From positions 1 to 64,000 of the forward strand of contig CAWDKZ010000009.1 of the NCBI GenBank assembly GCA_963803025.1: 64,000 bases of DNA. Direction: 5' to 3'. Source of the DNA: Bog-793 sp963803025. GTDB lineage: Bacteria > Actinomycetota > Acidimicrobiia > Acidimicrobiales > Bog-793. Position numbers and translations under genes: made by a program. Shown here in pieces: positions 61,427 to 64,000 of this stretch (positions are counted from its first letter, which is position 1; each line of letters starts with the position of its first letter). The notes under the pieces were generated by a model that was not told the origin of the DNA, did not search any database, and saw nothing but the letters and a program-made list of their open reading frames with translations.

Positions 61427-62779
61427 CTAGCGCCGGACGACGATCGACGCGGCTTCGTCGCTCAGCGCCTGGATGGCCCCGCGCAACTCCTCGGTGAGGG
61501 CGTGGACCGCGGAGCGCGGCACCCTCGTGCGGCCGTCGGTCGCGTGGTGCTCGACGCCGGTCATGATCGGCTCGCCGACGACGCAGGCGACACGGCTCGG
61601 CCTCGGCAGTCGTTTGCCCCGCGGCAGCGTCCGGTCCGTTCCCGCCAGGCCGATCGGGACGAGCGGCACGCCGGCGCGCAGCGCGAGGTACGCCGCCCCC
61701 TCCCTGGTCGGGCCGATCGTCGGTCCCGCGTTGCGCGTCCCCTCGGGGAAGATGACGAGCGGTTCGCCGGCGACGAGCACCTCGAGAGCACGGTTGAACG
61801 CCTCGCGATCGGTCGCCTGCCGGTTCACCGGGAAGGCGCCGAGCGTCTCGATCAGCCAGTTGAACGGGCGGTAGACGAAGATCCCCGACTTGGCGATGAA
61901 TCGCAGCCTCCGCCGCGTGATGCGGGCGACGATGAGAAAATCGATGTCCGAGCGGTGCAGTGGCGCGAGGAGGTACGGGCCGGACCGCGGCAGGTGTTCG
62001 GCGCCGACGATCGGCCCGTGCATGAACAGGCGCCCGGCCCCGACGGCGATGGCACGGCAGACGGCGTAGAACCAGCGCACCCGCCACGAGATCGGCCGGA
62101 CCGGTCTCGATCCGGCGCCGCCCGCCGGTTCCGGGTCGGGACCGACGAGCGCGGCGATCTCGGCGACGATCGATGCGATCGAACGCCCCGTCGAGTCGAT
62201 GACGACCGCGTCGGCGGCCGGCACGAGCGGAGACACCTCCCGCGTCGAATCCAGCTCATCACGCGTCGCGATCGCCGCGGCGACCGCGGCGAGGTCGACC
62301 GAGCCCGTGTCCGTCGCCTGGTCGAGCGCGCGTCGCCGGGCCCTCTCACCCGGCGCCGCCGTGAGGAAGACCTTGACGGGCGCGTCCGGCAGGACGACGG
62401 TGCCGATGTCGCGCCCCTCGACGACACCGGAGCGGCGCGCGGCGACCCAGGCACGCTGGCGCGCGACGAGCGCTCGGCGCACGGCCGCGTGGGCGGAGAC
62501 CGCGCTCACCGCGGCGTCGACCCCGGGCGCGCGGATCGCCTCGGTGACGTCCTCGCCGTCGACCGTGACGCGTCCGGCGACCTCGAGGTCGAGCTCGCAG
62601 GCGAGTTCGCCGAGCCGGGCGCCGTCGGAGGTGGGGATCCCCCGCCGCAAGGCGAGAAGCGTCACCGCCCGGTACATCGCCCCGGTGTCGAGGCGCGCCA
62701 CCCCCAGCCGGGTGGCGAGCTCGGCCGCGACGGAGGACTTGCCGGCGCCGCCCGGCCCGTCGATCGCGATCACCGGCAC
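61427..62779 (-). CDS. Cytidylate kinase fused to 1-acyl-glycerol-3-phosphate acyltransferase
   Basis: A two-domain protein of 450 aa. The Cmk domain (residues 1-220) has P-loop IDGPGGAGKSSVAAELATRL, LDTGAMYRAVTLLAL and VVEGRDIGTVVLPDA. The PlsC domain (from about 240) has the HX4D motif APLHRSDIDFLI and IFPEGTRNAGPTIG. It therefore combines CMP phosphorylation with phosphatidic acid synthesis. Start GTG 62779 (VPVIAIDGP) overlaps the aroA stop by about 10 bp; a GTG at 62815 would lie further inside aroA. The family's separate genes often lie side by side, so fusion is a plausible shortcut. Confidence 0.9.
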   Translation of the reverse strand: MPVIAIDGPGGAGKSSVAAELATRLGVARLDTGAMYRAVTLLALRRGIPTSDGARLGELACELDLEVAGRVTVDGEDVTEAIRAPGVDAAVSAVSAHAAVRRALVARQRAWVAARRSGVVEGRDIGTVVLPDAPVKVFLTAAPGERARRRALDQATDTGSVDLAAVAAAIATRDELDSTREVSPLVPAADAVVIDSTGRSIASIVAEIAALVGPDPEPAGGAGSRPVRPISWRVRWFYAVCRAIAVGAGRLFMHGPIVGAEHLPRSGPYLLAPLHRSDIDFLIVARITRRRLRFIAKSGIFVYRPFNWLIETLGAFPVNRQATDREAFNRALEVLVAGEPLVIFPEGTRNAGPTIGPTREGAAYLALRAGVPLVPIGLAGTDRTLPRGKRLPRPSRVACVVGEPIMTGVEHHATDGRTRVPRSAVHALTEELRGAIQALSDEAASIVVRR

Positions 62780-63999
62780 CCGAGGCTCCTCAGGTCGTCG
62801 ATGAAGCCGGGCCACGTCACCGCGGAAGCGGCGAAGTCCTCGATCTGCACCGCACCCGACGGGCCGAGCCCGGCCACGGCGAGCGCCATCGCCACCCGGT
62901 GGTCGCCGTGCGAGCTCACCGTGCCGTGCGGCGCGAAACCGCCGCCCCTGATCACGAGACCGTCGGGGAGCTCCCGCACCCTGGCGCCGAGCACGGCGAG
63001 CTCGGCGGCCATCGTCGCGATACGGTCGCTCTCTTTCACCCGCAGCTCGGCGGCGTCGGTGATCGTCGTCACCCCGTCGGCGAAGGCGGCGGCGACGGCG
63101 AGGACGGGGAGCTCGTCGATGAGCGAGGGGATCTCGCCACCGCTGATCGCCGTGGCGACGAGGGGCGCGTGCCGCACGAGGAGATCCCCGGTCGTCGCGT
63201 CGCGCGGGACGATCTCGATCGACGCCCCCATCCGGCGCAGCACGTCGACGAAGCCGAGGCGCCCCGGACCGCAGTAGACGTGCTCGATCCGGATCTCGCT
63301 GCCCGCGACGAGGCTCGCCGCGACGGCGAGGAAGGCCGCCTGCGAGGGGTCGCCGGGGACGTCGATCTCGAACGGCACGAGGGCGCTGCGCCTGACGGTG
63401 ACCGCGTAGCCCGCCGCCCCTTCGTCGACGTCCATCGCCGCGCCACAGCGCGCGAACAGCTCCTCGGTGTGGCGGCGGGTCGCCACCGGCTCGCGCACGA
63501 CCGTCTCCCCGTCGGCGTCGAGACCGGCGAGAAGGATCGCCCCTTTCACCTGGGAAGAGGACACCGCCGGCGTGTAGTCGATGCCGGTGAGCCTGCCTCC
63601 CCGCACGTCGAGCGGCGCGAGCTTCCCGCCGTCGGCACCCTCGACGGAGGCCCCCATCGCCCGCAACGGCGCGACGACGCGGTCCATCGGGCGCCGGCGC
63701 ACCGAGGCGTCCCCGTCGAGCACGCAGCGGAACGGCAGCGTCGCGCAGACCCCGGCGAGCAGGCGGACCGCGCTCGCGGAGTTGCCGAGGTCGATGGGAC
63801 GGTCCGGGGCGCGCAGCCGCTCCCGCCCGCCGACGACCGTCTCGCGGTCGAAATAGGCACCGAGCGCCCCCAACGCGGCGCGCGTGCGCGCGACGTCGTC
63901 ACCACGGGGCAGGCCGCGCAGCCGCGACGTCCCGGAGGCGAGGGCGGCACAGATGAGGGCGCGGTGGGCGATCGACTTGTCACCCGGCACCCGGATCAC
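62770..63999 (-). CDS. aroA: EPSP synthase AroA, N-terminus beyond the window
   Basis: 3-phosphoshikimate 1-carboxyvinyltransferase of the shikimate pathway. Visible motifs: RVPGDKSIAHRALICAALAS (PEP/S3P site), LGNSASAVRLLAG (normally LGNAGTA), RRRPMDRVVAPLRAMGA, VKGAILLAGL, and IDELPVLAVAAAFADG. The C-terminal RVKESDRIATMAAEL and SSHGDHRVAMALAVAG follow. The first one to two dozen residues are off the right edge of the window. It precedes the cmk-plsC fusion on the same strand. Confidence 0.94.
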   Translation of the reverse strand: MIRVPGDKSIAHRALICAALASGTSRLRGLPRGDDVARTRAALGALGAYFDRETVVGGRERLRAPDRPIDLGNSASAVRLLAGVCATLPFRCVLDGDASVRRRPMDRVVAPLRAMGASVEGADGGKLAPLDVRGGRLTGIDYTPAVSSSQVKGAILLAGLDADGETVVREPVATRRHTEELFARCGAAMDVDEGAAGYAVTVRRSALVPFEIDVPGDPSQAAFLAVAASLVAGSEIRIEHVYCGPGRLGFVDVLRRMGASIEIVPRDATTGDLLVRHAPLVATAISGGEIPSLIDELPVLAVAAAFADGVTTITDAAELRVKESDRIATMAAELAVLGARVRELPDGLVIRGGGFAPHGTVSSHGDHRVAMALAVAGLGPSGAVQIEDFAASAVTWPGFIDDLRSLGCR

Positions 64000-64000
64000 G

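Overview
The window looks like one contig of a high-GC Gram-positive bacterium, most likely an actinomycete. The right end carries ordinary core genes with overlapping ATGA junctions: der, a DUF512 radical-SAM-like protein, ispH, a GT2 glycosyltransferase, an epimerase, a cmk-plsC fusion and the 3' part of aroA. The fused cytidylate kinase/acyltransferase and the two-domain sensor with HisKA_3-type layout fit Actinomycetota. An assignment to Acidimicrobiia is only my guess from gene order.

Everything left of a tRNA-Pro(GGG) gene (54870-54942) looks accessory. A tyrosine integrase and an excisionase-like gene sit directly beside that tRNA, as in an integrative element. The accessory part is a patchwork. 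1-13 kb holds an intact IS21 element, an IS3 element between two damaged copies of one gene, a UvrD-like helicase, broken serine recombinases, a DUF1275/hydroxyacid dehydrogenase pair and several IS scars. 13-42 kb is a sugar or sugar-acid catabolic island. 42-52.5 kb is an IS graveyard that contains an IS3 element split by two other intact elements, each with its target duplication still visible.

The catabolic island has a lactonase (SMP-30), a cyclase, a LarA-like protein, an unusual sensor/regulator hybrid, a 2-hydroxyacid dehydrogenase, an FGGY kinase, a DapA/NanA-type aldolase, a transaldolase, a ribose-type ABC transporter (one ATPase, two permeases, a frameshifted binding protein), a 4-OT-like tautomerase and two xylose-isomerase-like TIM barrels. 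It also has an UlaG-like lactonase, a 3-hydroxyacyl-CoA-dehydrogenase-like enzyme and two DhaK-DhaL/RpiB kinase-isomerase pairs. A DenD-like erythronate dehydrogenase lies beyond the IS cluster. The kinase/RpiB pairs plus transaldolase suggest that four-carbon sugars are phosphorylated, isomerised to erythrose 4-phosphate and fed to the pentose phosphate pathway (inference). Two operons diverge from a repeat-rich control region at 25.1-25.5 kb.

The most unusual signals are these: a 240-nt stretch with no A on the + strand (52933-53172), with a homologous A-poor copy at 11.58-11.75 kb; seven tandem 17-bp units, each a complete anti-anti-Shine-Dalgarno match, ahead of the binding-protein gene; a histidine kinase/receiver hybrid whose phospho-His is Tyr and whose phospho-Asp is Glu; an IS5-family element carrying a SEC-C protein; and an IS110-EAL chimeric ORF. 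Many accessory genes carry single frameshifts, while the core genes at the right end have none.
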